A DNA stretch of 64,000 bases from Cohnella faecalis (GTDB taxonomy: Bacteria > Bacillota > Bacilli > Paenibacillales > Paenibacillaceae): positions 34,379-98,378 of the forward strand of contig NZ_QXJM01000036.1 of assembly GCF_003570905.1 (NCBI RefSeq), given 5' to 3'. Positions 8,572 through 18,132 of the stretch are shown piece after piece. Both the position numbers and the translations under genes were made by a program. Under the pieces are notes generated by a model. The model was not told the origin of the DNA. It ran no database searches and saw nothing but the letters and a program-made list of their open reading frames with translations. How positions within the stretch are numbered: the stretch's first letter is position 1; the number at the start of each line of letters is the position of its first letter.

Positions 8572-9030
8572 GTGACGAAAATGAACACAACTCCGGCGAG
8601 CCACCGTCGAAGCGAGCAAAATGTGACCGTATTGGACACAACGCTGGAGGAAATTCGAAGTGGCGAGAGAAATGTGACTGTAACGGCCACAACTCCGGCG
8701 AAACCCTGGCTAAGCGAGCGAAATGTGACCGTATTGGACAAAACGCTGACGGATATTCGAAGTGGCGAGAGAAATGTGACTGTAACGGCCACAACTCCAG
8801 CGAAGCCCCGGCTAAGCGAGCAGAGTGTGACCGTATTGGACAAAACGCTAGCAGAAATTCGAAGTGGCGAGAGAAATGTGACTGTAATGGCCACAACTCC
8901 GGCGAAACCCCGGCTAAGCGAGCGAATTGTGACCGTATTGGACAAAACGCTGGCGGATATTCGAAGTGACGAGAGAAATGTGACTGTAACGGCCACAACT
9001 CCGATGAACCTTTACGAACAACCGGCGAAG
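8572..9030. repeat. 51-bp tandem repeat array 1 (9 units)
   Basis: Units start with GTGAC at 8572, 8623, 8674, 8725, 8776, 8827, 8878, 8929 and 8980, spaced by exactly 51 bp with no indels. Alternate units differ (GTGACCGTATTGGACA versus GTGACTGTAACGGCCACAAC), giving a 102-bp higher-order unit. The array fills the whole space between the convergent permease and thioredoxin-like genes, ending 2 bases before the latter's stop codon. The frames it leaves open follow from the multiple-of-3 period, and I do not regard them as genes. The CACAACTCCG core links it to the array at 27.4 kb. Confidence 0.95.
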
Positions 9031-9031
9031 G

Positions 9032-9538
9032 TTACTCCTCCGGCAACAACCCTTCCAAAAAGAGCCGGTCGACCGGGCCCACCTTGCGTCCGGCGACAAT
9101 GCCTGACGAATCGATCCAGTAGGTCGTCGGCAAGCCGGCAATATGATAAGCATCCGCGGCTTTCGACTTTTCGTCCAACAGGACAGGGAGGCGGAGGTCG
9201 TATTTCGTTGCGAACGTTCGAACGTCGGCCTCTTTGTCCTTCGAGGTCAAATTAACAGCAACCAATTCGACTTTATCGCGGTGCTTTTCATAGAACGCCT
9301 GAAGCTCCCGAGCCTCCTTCTTGCATGGTTCGCACCAGGTAGCCCAAAAATTGACGACTAACAGTTTATCGTCGGAAGAGGGACGAAGCGCATATGTCAG
9401 GCCGTCTAAGGAAGTCAGCTCGATCCGAGGGGCGGACTCGCCGATCGTCGCTTCCGCTTCCTCCGCTGGCTGAGGCCACACGGCGTAGATCAACAATGCC
9501 AGCATAAGCGCTCCCACGTACAAATATCGAATTTTCAC
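9032..9538 (-). CDS. Membrane-anchored thioredoxin-like thiol-disulfide oxidoreductase (ResA/TlpA family)
   Basis: A 168-residue protein with one N-terminal membrane anchor (about residues 4-21) and a thioredoxin fold facing outward. The active site is W68-C69-E70-P71-C72, with the cis-Pro loop GLPTTYW. ResA/TlpA proteins reduce disulfides in exported apoproteins such as apocytochrome c or copper-binding proteins. I prefer the GTG at 9538, which has a G-rich site upstream; a TTG at 9556 is possible but has no spacing for a ribosome binding site. It is convergent with the lipoprotein/ABC operon, whose lipoprotein has a CPFC motif and could be a partner; that is speculation. No recognisable haem or cytochrome genes are nearby. 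Confidence 0.85.
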   Translation of the reverse strand: MKIRYLYVGALMLALLIYAVWPQPAEEAEATIGESAPRIELTSLDGLTYALRPSSDDKLLVVNFWATWCEPCKKEARELQAFYEKHRDKVELVAVNLTSKDKEADVRTFATKYDLRLPVLLDEKSKAADAYHIAGLPTTYWIDSSGIVAGRKVGPVDRLFLEGLLPEE

Positions 9539-9736
9539 GCTATATCGCCGCCCCAACCTTTTTTATTAGCATAGAGCCGCACTATTATCGCTGTATTAAT
9601 TAAGCGTTGCGCAAGAAGAGGAAACCATTTCTCTATGTACTGGACTATTCCAGGCTTCTTGGCTCTGCGACGTCTTAGAAAACAAATGTGCTTTTCGAAA
9701 TTTATACCATTATCCCCTCCGCTCAGAGAATGGAGA

Positions 9737-10807
9737 GTAACCGGCTGTAGTTGGGCTATTGGTCTGGAGTGAGCACGAATGGTTGGAGTAACCGGCTGTA
9801 GTTGGGTTACTGGTCTGGAGGCAGCACGAATGGAGAGAGTAACCGGCTGTAGTTGGGCTATTGGTCTAGAGTGAGCACGAATGGTTGGAGTAACCGGCCA
9901 TAGTTGGACTACTCGTCTGGAGAGAGCACGAATGGTTGGAGTAACCGGCTGTAGTTGGGCTATTGGTCTGGAGAGAGCGCGAATGGTTGGAGTAACCGGC
10001 TGTAGTTGGGCTACTCGTCTGGAGAGAGCACGAATGGTTGGAGTAACCGGCTGTGGTTGGGCTGCTGATCTGGAAGGAGCGCGAATGGAGGGAGTAACCG
10101 GCTGTAGTTGGGCTACTGGGCTGGAAGAAGCGCGAATGGTTGGAGTAACCGGCTGTAGTTGGGGTACTGGGCTGGAAGAAGCACGATTGGTGGGAGTAAC
10201 CGGCTGTAGTTGGGCTACTGGTCTGGAGAGAGCGCGAATGGTTGGAGTAACCGGCTGTAGTTGGGCTACTGGGCTGGAAGAAGCACGAATGGTTGGAGTA
10301 ACCGGTTATAGTTGGGCTACTGGTCTGGAGAGGGCGCGAATGGTTGGAGTAACCGGCTATAGTTGGGCTACTCGTCTGGAGAGAGCACGAATGGTTGGAG
10401 TAACCGGCTGTAGTTGGGCTACTGGGCTGGAAGAAGCACGATTGGTGGGAGTAACCGGCTGTAGTTGGGCTACTCGTCTGGAGAGAGCACGAATGGTTGG
10501 AGTAACCGGCTATAGTTGGGCTACTGGTCTGGAGAGGGCGCGAATGGTTGGAGTAACCGGCTGTAGTTGGGCTACTGGTCTGGAGAGGGCGCGAATGGTT
10601 GGAGTAACCGGCTGTAGTTGGGCTACTCGTCTGGAGAGAGCACGAATGGTTGGAGTAACCGGCTGTAGTTGGGCTACTGGACTGGACGAAGCACGAATGG
10701 TTGGAGTAACTGGCTATAGTTGGGCTACTCGTCTGGAGAGAGCACGAATGGTTGGAGTAACCGGCTATAATTGGGCTATTGTCATTGAAGTGTTAGGTAA
10801 TATAACT
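9737..10807. repeat. 51-bp tandem repeat array 2 (21 units)
   Basis: The GTAACCGG/GTAACTGG core recurs from 9737 to 10757. The spacing to the last copy is exactly 20 x 51 bp, so 21 units carry no indel. Units vary only by point changes (GGCTACTGGTCT, GGCTACTCGTCT, GGCTATTGGTCT and so on). Each unit can form a small hairpin (ACC-GTAG/CTAC-GGT). One frame is open as a 17-residue repeat, but it runs on into the riboswitch below, so I treat the array as noncoding. The core GTAACCGGCTG...GGCTATTGG recurs in the array at 52.9 kb. Confidence 0.95.
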
Positions 10808-10859
10808 CGAAAGACGAGAATTGACGAGTGTCAGCGCTATTTCTTCTTTCGAAGTGGGG

Positions 10860-10888
10860 TTGACGGTTCCTTAGCACGATGGTATGTT
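10860..10888 (+). promoter_or_regulatory. SigA-type promoter of the guanidine riboswitch operon
   Basis: TTGACG (10860-10865) and TATGTT (10883-10888) with a 17-bp spacer. The predicted start is near 10895, just upstream of the riboswitch and about 50 bases after the last repeat unit. Confidence 0.65.
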
Positions 10889-10917
10889 ATGTTTAGTTAC
10901 ACAACTGCATACTTTAG

Positions 10918-11008
10918 TTTACTAGGGTTCCGTCGGCGCATGTCGGGTCTGGTCCAAGAGTAAACCGTTCCCGAGCACGAGGGGGACGACACGGAAGGAT
11001 AAAAACCT
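10918..11008 (+). promoter_or_regulatory. Guanidine-I (ykkC) riboswitch aptamer
   Basis: The conserved ykkC blocks appear in order: ACTAGGGTTCCG (10921-10932), GTCTGGTCCAAGAG (10947-10960), then ACGACACGG, GGATAAAA and CCTGGGAGA (about 10986-11014). These match the guanidine-sensing aptamer as I know it. The downstream genes (DUF1989 pair, urea-carboxylase-family enzyme, allophanate hydrolase) are the classical ykkC-associated set, which supports the call independently. Ligand binding should prevent the terminator at 11009-11052 and switch the operon on. Confidence 0.92.
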
Positions 11009-11052
11009 GGGAGATATCATCAAGACACCCGTCTTGAGATGTCTCCCTTTTT
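11009..11052 (+). terminator. Riboswitch-controlled terminator
   Basis: A long stem from GGGAGA...CAAGAC (11009-11026) to GTCTTG...TCTCCC (about 11031-11047), with one bulge, followed by TTTTT. Its 5' arm overlaps the last conserved block of the aptamer (GGGAGA), the usual arrangement for a transcriptional ON switch. Confidence 0.88.
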
Positions 11053-11096
11053 GTTTACCCACGAACCTGTACAAACCGAAAAAGGAGCGAATCGAC

Positions 11097-11828
11097 ATGA
11101 TGAACGACGAATGGAGCGCAACGATCCGTCCGGGGGGCAAATGGTCGGGCAAGATCGGCCGGGGCAAGCTGCTGCGTTTTACCGCTTTGGAGGCGGGGGC
11201 TAACGTGTCGCTCCTGCTGTATAACGCGGACGATCTGACGGAGCGATACAACATGCCGGATACGCTGAAGGCTCAGCACACGGCCCATCTGACTCGCGGG
11301 CATACGCTGATGAGCGACAACGGCCGGGTGCTCGCGGGGATCGTGGAAGACAGTCTCGGATGGCACGATACGATATCCGCCTACACGACGCGGGAGGAGA
11401 CGGATGCCAAATACGGCCTGTCTCGCTATCAAGAGAATCGCAACGAATGGCTGAGGAGCGGGCGGGAAAATTTTGCGGTCGAGCTTGTGCGATGCGGTCT
11501 CGGCGTTCGCGATCTTGCTCCGAACGTGAATCTATTTTCGAAGGTGATCTGCGACCATGCGGGAGAGATGCGTTACGATACAAAGCATTGTTCGGCAGGC
11601 GCGACCGTCACGCTGCGCACCGAGATGGACGTCGTCATCGTGCTTTCGAATACGCCGAATCCGCTTGATCCGAGGACGGCCTATCCTTCGGTTCCGGTGA
11701 AGCTGGAAGTGCGAACGGCGACCGAGGCCGAATTGGCGAACGATCAAGATTATTGTGTGAGCTTCCGACCGGAAAATCGGCGGGCGTACGAAAATACATG
11801 GGAGTACTACTCGCTTCAAAGCCGGTGA
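11097..11828 (+). CDS. DUF1989 protein (urea-amidolyase-associated protein 1), carboxyguanidine deiminase subunit
   Basis: A 243-residue member of the DUF1989/UAAP1 family. In guanidine-degrading bacteria the two adjacent DUF1989 proteins form a heteromeric carboxyguanidine deiminase that converts carboxyguanidine to allophanate and ammonia. Visible family features include the WSGKIGRGKLLRF start, GWHDTISAYT, NLFSKV, and conserved Cys and His residues (DHAGEMRYDTKHC) likely to bind a metal. AAAGGAG precedes the ATG at 11097; the frame is open further upstream but overlaps the terminator. It is the first gene after the riboswitch. The last 13 codons are duplicated directly downstream of the stop. 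Confidence 0.88.
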   Translation: MMNDEWSATIRPGGKWSGKIGRGKLLRFTALEAGANVSLLLYNADDLTERYNMPDTLKAQHTAHLTRGHTLMSDNGRVLAGIVEDSLGWHDTISAYTTREETDAKYGLSRYQENRNEWLRSGRENFAVELVRCGLGVRDLAPNVNLFSKVICDHAGEMRYDTKHCSAGATVTLRTEMDVVIVLSNTPNPLDPRTAYPSVPVKLEVRTATEAELANDQDYCVSFRPENRRAYENTWEYYSLQSR

Positions 11829-11872
11829 CGTACGAAAACATGTGGCAATATTACTCGCTGCAAAGCCGGTGA
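11787..11872 (+). repeat. Tandem duplication of the 3' end of the first DUF1989 gene
   Basis: The last 13 codons plus stop (11787-11828, YENTWEYYSLQSR) recur 44 bases downstream at 11831-11872 as YENMWQYYSLQSR plus stop, with several synonymous changes. It looks like the remnant of a second, diverged copy of the gene. Confidence 0.85.
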
Positions 11873-11911
11873 CGGGCAGCCCTATCATTTTTAATCGGGA
11901 GGAATTCAGCC

Positions 11912-12568
11912 ATGGCCTTATTTAATAAAGTCGAAAGCCCGCGTCAATCCGAATCCGCCGTCTACGACGAGATCGTTCTTGCCGGGGACGGATGGATGCG
12001 GGAGCTTGCACCGGGACAGGTTCTTCGCATCGTCGATTTGGAAGGCAATCAAGCGGCGGATACGTTGTTCTACGACGCCGACAATCCGGAGGATCATTAC
12101 AGCGCGGTGCGGACGATTGCGGGGCAGCGCAACATTTACTTGTCGACAGGCTCGGTGCTGCGCGCGGAATCGGGCAAGGAGCTGCTGACGATCGTCGCCG
12201 ATACGTGCGGCCGTCACGATACGCTCGGGGGCTCTTGCTCCGCGCAGAGCAACACGGTTCGTTACGCCCACGAGAAGCTGCACATGCACAATTGCCGCGA
12301 CACGTTCATGCTCCAATTGGCTATGCACGAAGATGGCGGCAAATACTCGAAGCGCGACCTCGCTCCGAACATCAACTTTTTCATGAACGTGCCGGTTACA
12401 CCGGAGGGCGGACTCACTTTCGCAGACGGCGTATCCTCTCCGGGCGCTTATGTCGAGTTGAAATCGCATGGCCGCACGATGGCGCTGATCAGCAACTGTC
12501 CGCAGCTTAACAATCCATGCAACGCCTATAACCCGACGCCTATTCGGGTTCTTATTTGGAACGATTGA
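11912..12568 (+). CDS. DUF1989 protein (urea-amidolyase-associated protein 2), carboxyguanidine deiminase subunit
   Basis: A 218-residue DUF1989 paralogue of the preceding gene, UAAP2 type. It has [29 protein letters not shown] with conserved Cys and His, and [11 protein letters not shown]. By family knowledge it pairs with the upstream subunit as carboxyguanidine deiminase. A clear GGAGG site lies 10 bases before the ATG. The next gene follows after 18 bases. Confidence 0.88.
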   Translation: MALFNKVESPRQSESAVYDEIVLAGDGWMRELAPGQVLRIVDLEGNQAADTLFYDADNPEDHYSAVRTIAGQRNIYLSTGSVLRAESGKELLTIVADTCGRHDTLGGSCSAQSNTVRYAHEKLHMHNCRDTFMLQLAMHEDGGKYSKRDLAPNINFFMNVPVTPEGGLTFADGVSSPGAYVELKSHGRTMALISNCPQLNNPCNAYNPTPIRVLIWND

Positions 12569-12586
12569 TCGGGGGGAGTGGTCGCC

Positions 12587-15500
12587 ATGTTCACCAAAAT
12601 TGTTATCGCCAACCGCGGCGCCATAGCCGTTCGTATCGAGCGGACGCTGCGCAAGCTTGGCATCGGCTCCGTGGCCGTCTATACGAAAGCGGATCAAGAC
12701 AGCTTGCATGTCGATATGGCGGACGAGGCCGTTCTGATCGGCGAAGGTCCGGCCAAAGACAGCTATCTTGACGCGGAGCTGATTTTGCGGACGGCGGAGG
12801 AGGCTGGAGCTCAGGCCATTCATCCCGGTTATGGCTTTCTGAGCGAGAACGCAGAATTCGCCCGGGCTTGCCGGGAACGCGGCATTGCGTTCATCGGGCC
12901 GACGCCGGAGCAGATGGAGACGTTCGGGCTGAAGCATTCCGCCCGCGAAGCGGCCAAACGCGCCGGGGTTCCGATGCTGCCCGGGACGGGGCTGATCGTC
13001 GATCCGGCGGAAGCGATTCTGCAAGCGGCGAAAATCGGTTATCCGGTCATCCTGAAAAGCACGGCGGGAGGCGGCGGCATCGGGATGCGTGTATGTGCGG
13101 ATGCGGAAGCTCTCGGCTCGGCTTTCGAATCGGTCCGGCATTTGGCGGAGACGAACTTCAAGAACGGCGGCGTCTTCCTGGAGAAATATATTGCGAAGGC
13201 GCGCCATGTCGAAGTGCAGATTTTCGGTAATCGATTCGGCGAAGTCGTTGCGCTGGGCGAAAGGGACTGCTCCATTCAGCGGCGAAACCAGAAGGTAATC
13301 GAAGAAACTCCCGCTCCGAACTTGCCGGTAGAAGTGCGCGCCGCCATGCTGGAGTCGGCACGCAGGCTTGCGGCCGAGGTCGGCTACCGCAGTGCGGGAA
13401 CGGTGGAATATTTGTACGATCCAAAAACGTGCGAGTACTACTTCCTGGAGGTCAACACAAGGCTCCAAGTCGAGCACGGCGTTACCGAAGAGGTGCTTGG
13501 AATCGATCTCGTCGAGTGGATGGTGAGAGAGGCGGCGGACGAATTGACGGGGCTGGCAGCTCTTGCGCCCGGCCGCAAGGGCACAGCATTCAAGCGCGCA
13601 TCTATGCGGAGGACTGCTTGCAAGGCTTCCGGCCCAGCGCCGGTCAGCTGGATAAAGCGCTGTTCTCGGACGACGCCCGCAACGAAACGTGGGTACGGGA
13701 CGGGCTGACGGTAACGACGCTGTACGATCCGATGCTGGCGAAAATCATCGTACGGGGAGACAACCGCGAGGAAGCGATTCGCAAGCTTGCGGATGCGCTC
13801 TCGCAGTCACGGTTTTACGGCATTACGACGAATTTGCAATATTTGCAGCAGCTGCTTGCGAATGAAGATTGCGTATCCGGCAACGTGTATACGCAATTGC
13901 TGAACGGGTTCGAGCCGGCCGAGCGTGCGCTTGAGGTGCTTGACGGCGGCGTTCAGACGACGGTTCAAGATTATCCGGGCCGGGTCGGCTACTGGGATGT
14001 CGGCGTTCCGCCTTGCGGGCCGATGGACCCGTTGTCGTTCCGGATAGGCAATAAGCTGCTTGGCAACGACAACAACGCATCCGGGCTGGAAATGACGCTG
14101 AGAGGCGGTTCGTTCCGGTTCCGCAGCGACATGATTTTCTGCGTGACGGGCGCTGACATGCAGCCTGCGCTTGACGATGAGCCGGTTCCGGCGTATCGGC
14201 CGGTTCATGCCCGCAGAGGGCAAGTGCTGACGTTCGGCGAGGCAAAAGAAGGGATGCGCGCATATCTGCTCATCGGCGGCGGGTTCGATATTCCGGACGT
14301 ATTGGGCAGCTCGTCGACGTTCACGCTGGGCAACTTCGGCGGTCACGGCGGACGGGCGATCCGCACGGGAGACGTTCTGAACGTGAACGCAAATGCGGGA
14401 GTCGGCGCTTCGGCCGGCGACGATAGCTCCTTGGCCGTCGCGCATCGTCCAGAGATGACGAAAGCTTGGACGATCGGCGTCATTCCGGGACCGCATTGCA
14501 CGGAAGAGTTTTTGCTGCCGGACTATTTGACCCAATTGACGGAGACGGATTGGGAGGTTCACTATAACAGCTCGCGCACCGGAATCCGGCTGATCGGGCC
14601 CGCGCCGCTCTGGACAAGGGAAGACGGCGGGGAAGCGGGGCTTCACCCTTCGAATATTCACGACAATGCCTATGCGGTCGGGACGCTGGATTTGACGGGA
14701 GACATGCCGATTCTTCTGGGGCCGGACGGTCCGAGCCTCGGCGGGTTCGTCTGCCCGGTGACGACGGCGACCGCAGAGCTGTGGAAGCTGGGCCAGCTTC
14801 ATCCGGGAGATAAGCTTCGCTTCCGGCTCCTCACCTTGCAAGAAGCTGATGCTTTGCGCGTGGCGCAGGAAAGGAATCTGCAAGCTATCGGAGCGGGAGA
14901 GTGCGAGGAGCTGGAGCCGGTCGTTCTTCCTTCGTCCGCGGCATCCGATTTCCGCTCCGATTATCCGATCTTGTACCGGATGGAAGAGGGGCGCCGCTAC
15001 CCGCTCGCAATCCGCTGCAGCGGCGATCAATATTTGCTGGTGGAATACGGGCGGCTGGAGCTTGACTTGATGCTGCGGTTTCAAGCTCACGCCCTGATGC
15101 AAGCCATCAAGGAAGCCGGGAGCATTCCGGCGCTCGATTTGACGCCGGGCATCCGCTCGCTGCAAGTTCATATCGACCCAGCCAAAATGACGATAACGGA
15201 AGCGTGCCGGCGAATCGTCGAAATCGAACGGTCCTTGCCGCCGCTGGAATCGATTCGCGTACCTTCGCGAATCGTGCGGCTGCCGCTTTCCTGGGACGAT
15301 CCGGCGACGAGAGTCGCTATCGACCGTTACCAGCAGAACGTTCGCCCCGACGCGCCGTGGTGCCCGAGCAACATCGAGTTCATCCGCCGCGTTAACGGAT
15401 TGAGCAACACCGAAGAAGTGAAACGAATCGTTTTCGAGGCGAATTATTTGGTGCTCGGTCTGGGCGATGTGTACCTGGGCGCGCCTGTCGCAACGCCGAC

Positions 15501-16212
15501 CGATCCTCGCCACCGCCTCGTGACGACCAAGTACAATCCGGCCCGCACGTGGACGCCGGAAAACGCGGTCGGAATCGGCGGAGCGTACATGTGCGTCTAC
15601 GGAATGGAAGGGCCGGGCGGTTATCAATTCGTCGGTCGTACGGTGCAGATGTGGAACAGGCTCCGATCGACCGAAAGCTTCAAGCCGGGGCAGCCTTGGC
15701 TGCTGAGATTTTTTGATCAAATTCAATTTTACTCGGTCGATGCCGACGAGCTGCTCGTTCTTCGGGAAGATTTTTTGCGCGGCCGATATGAAGCGGACAT
15801 TACGGAGACGACGTTCGATCTCGGGGACTATTTGCAATTCCTCGATTCGATTAAGGAAAGCGCGGATGCTTTTCGCAGCCTTCAGCTAAAAGCTTTTCAA
15901 GAGGAGCGCGAGAGCTGGAAGCGGCTTGGCCTTGCCGAGTATGTGTCGGAGCAGGAAGCGGCAAAGCCGGCGGAGGAGGACGAATTGCCGGCCGGAGCCG
16001 TCGCGGTGAGAAGTCCGATGCCGGGCAGCGTTTGGAAGGTGCTTGCTTCCGCCGGGCAAGCGGTCAAGAAGGGCGATACGCTTATCATTCAGGAGAGCAT
16101 GAAGATGGAGTTCGCCCAGCAGGCGCCTTGCGACGGAATCGTCGGCTCGGTATTCGTAGAACCCGGCGAATCGGTTCATTCCGGGCAGCTAATCGTTAGC
16201 ATCATCAGATGA
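12587..16212 (+). CDS. Guanidine carboxylase (biotin-dependent, urea carboxylase family), frameshifted
   Basis: About 1,209 codons, the normal family length. Order: biotin carboxylase (KIVIANRGAIAVRIERT start, ATP-grasp loop STAGGGGIGMRV, EVNTRLQVEHGVTEE), KipI/KipA-like carboxyltransferase domains (VQTTVQDYPGRVGYWDVGVP, GGFDIPDVLGSSSTFTLG), and a C-terminal biotinyl domain with ESMKMEF. It carboxylates guanidine (or urea) using bicarbonate and ATP. The first part and the rest lie in different frames: GHSIQARIYAED at about 13582 follows only if one base is restored near 13560-13580. Because the domains are otherwise intact, a consensus error is more likely than a true pseudogene. Start ATG 12587 follows GGGGAG. 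Riboswitch and neighbours favour guanidine over urea as substrate. Confidence 0.9.
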
Positions 16213-16236
16213 TAGACGGGGAGGATGAGCGAACCT

Positions 16237-17619
16237 ATGAAAAAGACGGCCGTATTGCCGAATACTCTCACAATCGAAGGACTCAGGGAGCTGTATCGGA
16301 ACGGGGGAACGACACCGACGGAAGTCGTGGTTGAAATCATCCGACGTTCCCAAGAGGACGAAGAGATGAACATTTGGATCACTCCTCCCGAGCTGAGCCG
16401 GATCGAGCCTTATTTGCGCAAGCTGGGCGAGGTTGATCCGGGAGACGCTCCTCTGTGGGGCATCCCGTTTGCCATCAAGGATAATATCGATTGGACGGCT
16501 GCGCCGACGACGGCGGCTTGTCCGGCTTTCGCCTACGCTCCTTCGGAGGATGCGGCTGTCGTCGAGCGGCTGATCGCCGCCGGGGCGATTCCGCTCGGCA
16601 AGACGAATCTCGATCAGTTCGCAACGGGGCTGGTCGGCTCTCGCAGCCCTTACGGCGAAACGCATAACTCGCTGCGGCCCGAGCTCATTAGCGGCGGCTC
16701 CAGCGGAGGTTCGGCAGTTGCGGTGGCGAGAGGGCAGGCGGCGTTCTCCCTCGGTACAGATACGGCTGGTTCCGGCCGGGTTCCGGCGCATTTGAACCGG
16801 CTTGTCGGCTATAAGCCGAGTATGGGGGCATGGCCGGTCAAGGGAGTCGTTCCCGCTTGCGAAAGCCTTGATTGCGTAACCGTCTTCGCATGGAATCTGG
16901 AAGATGCCACGGCTGTTGATCGGGTCGTTCGCGGCCCGCACGACGAAGATCCGTGGTCGCGGGAGCTACCCTTGCCCGTACCGTCGGCGCTGCCTTCCCG
17001 AATTTGCGTTCCCGCGCCCGGAACGGTTGAATTCTACGGCCCGTTCGCAGCGGACTACGAGCAGGCTTGGGAAGCTGCGCTCCTCAAGCTGAAGGGGCTC
17101 GGTATTACCGTGGAAGAGACCGATATCTCGCTTTACGGCGAGGCCGCCGCCGTCTTGTACGAAGGGCCGTGGGTCGCGGAGAGATGGGCGGGACTTGCCG
17201 AGTTCGTCGAGTCCGGGGCGGGAGACGTGTTCCCGGTCACCGAGCGAATTTTGCGATCGGGAGCCGATTCGCGGCATACGGCCGCAGCTCTGTTCAAAGC
17301 GATGCACAAGCTTCAGGCGTTCAAGCTCGAAGCGCGGAAGCGGTTGAAGGATGCGGTTCTTGTTCTGCCTACTGCGGGAGGTACATGGACACGCGAGCAG
17401 GTAAGGCAAGATCCCGTTGCGACGAACCGCGATATGGGAAAATACACGAACCATTGCAACCTGCTGGATATGTGCGCTGTTGCAGTTCCGTCCGGCGACG
17501 CGGCAGACGATCTGCCCTTCGGAATTACCTTTTTTGCCATGGCGGAAAGAGAAGATTTGATCCGGGGCGCGGCAGGAGCTTTCGCAGACTCCTTGTTGAC
17601 CGGGGGTGCTCGCTTGTGA
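16237..17619 (+). CDS. atzF: Allophanate hydrolase, amidase domain only
   Basis: A 460-residue amidase-signature enzyme hydrolysing allophanate (to ammonia and N-carboxycarbamate or CO2). The catalytic Lys is in FAIKDNID, and the Gly/Ser-rich signature GGSSGGSAVAVARG and LGTDTAGSGR hold the two catalytic Ser. Full-length allophanate hydrolases have about 600 residues with a separate C-terminal domain. Here that domain is absent and is encoded alone at 18133-18522. GGGGAGG (16218-16224) touches the ATG at 16225, so the ATG at 16237 is more likely the start. The stop codon overlaps the next gene's GTG start. Confidence 0.88.
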   Translation: MKKTAVLPNTLTIEGLRELYRNGGTTPTEVVVEIIRRSQEDEEMNIWITPPELSRIEPYLRKLGEVDPGDAPLWGIPFAIKDNIDWTAAPTTAACPAFAYAPSEDAAVVERLIAAGAIPLGKTNLDQFATGLVGSRSPYGETHNSLRPELISGGSSGGSAVAVARGQAAFSLGTDTAGSGRVPAHLNRLVGYKPSMGAWPVKGVVPACESLDCVTVFAWNLEDATAVDRVVRGPHDEDPWSRELPLPVPSALPSRICVPAPGTVEFYGPFAADYEQAWEAALLKLKGLGITVEETDISLYGEAAAVLYEGPWVAERWAGLAEFVESGAGDVFPVTERILRSGADSRHTAAALFKAMHKLQAFKLEARKRLKDAVLVLPTAGGTWTREQVRQDPVATNRDMGKYTNHCNLLDMCAVAVPSGDAADDLPFGITFFAMAEREDLIRGAAGAFADSLLTGGARL

Positions 17620-18089
17620 GCTGCCTTATCCGAACGGCCGAGGACCATGAGCTTATTCTCGTGCATCGGCTCATGCGCGAGGCGTTCGAGGAGTACCGCG
17701 ATAGACTCAATCCTCCGTCCGGAGCGCTGCGCGAAGAGGTAGAGGATATTAGAAATAAAATAGCCGGCCGCGGCGGAGCCGTGATTGCTTGGGACGGTAA
17801 AGAACCTTTGGGTTCGGCACAATATTATTATGAAGAGAGTTACATGTACATCGGGCGAGTGTCTGTCAGCGGCAAAGCGCGCGGGCGAGGAATCGGGCAG
17901 GAGCTCATGACCTGCTTGGAGAATATGGCCCGAAATCGACAAGTCTCGGAAGCGCGGATTGAAGTGAGGCTGTCGCTGCCGGGCAACATTGCTTTTTATG
18001 AAAAAAGAGGCTACGAGGTTGTGGAAATGCTAGAGTACCCGAACAAGACGGACGCGTGGTACGTCATGAAGAAGGTTTTGCAGCCATAG
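17616..18089 (+). CDS. GNAT-family N-acetyltransferase inserted in the guanidine operon
   Basis: A 157-residue GNAT protein. The acetyl-CoA-binding motif A is visible as VSGKARGRGIGQELM, followed by the C-terminal NIAFYEKRGYEVVEM. It begins at a GTG that overlaps the stop of the amidase gene by 4 bases (GTGA), so it is translationally coupled. Its substrate is unknown. It separates the two parts of allophanate hydrolase, so its cotranscription looks deliberate; it might acetylate a guanidino compound or a detoxification intermediate, but nothing in the sequence shows this. Confidence 0.85.
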   Translation: MSCLIRTAEDHELILVHRLMREAFEEYRDRLNPPSGALREEVEDIRNKIAGRGGAVIAWDGKEPLGSAQYYYEESYMYIGRVSVSGKARGRGIGQELMTCLENMARNRQVSEARIEVRLSLPGNIAFYEKRGYEVVEMLEYPNKTDAWYVMKKVLQP

Positions 18090-18132
18090 CGGTTCCGAGC
18101 TTCTATTCTATTTAGAAAGGCGGCAAGAAAAC

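Noticed and set aside
8572..9255. A repetitive plus-strand protein over array 1
   Set aside because: Its end overlaps the thioredoxin-like gene on the other strand, and it is explained by the 51-bp repeat.
9881..10963. A 360-residue repetitive protein (17-residue repeat)
   Set aside because: It has no ribosome binding site, other frames are open too because the period is a multiple of 3, and the frame runs through a promoter and into the guanidine riboswitch.
13807..15837. A 676-residue minus-strand protein
   Set aside because: It is the antisense shadow of the guanidine carboxylase gene, whose domains are clear.
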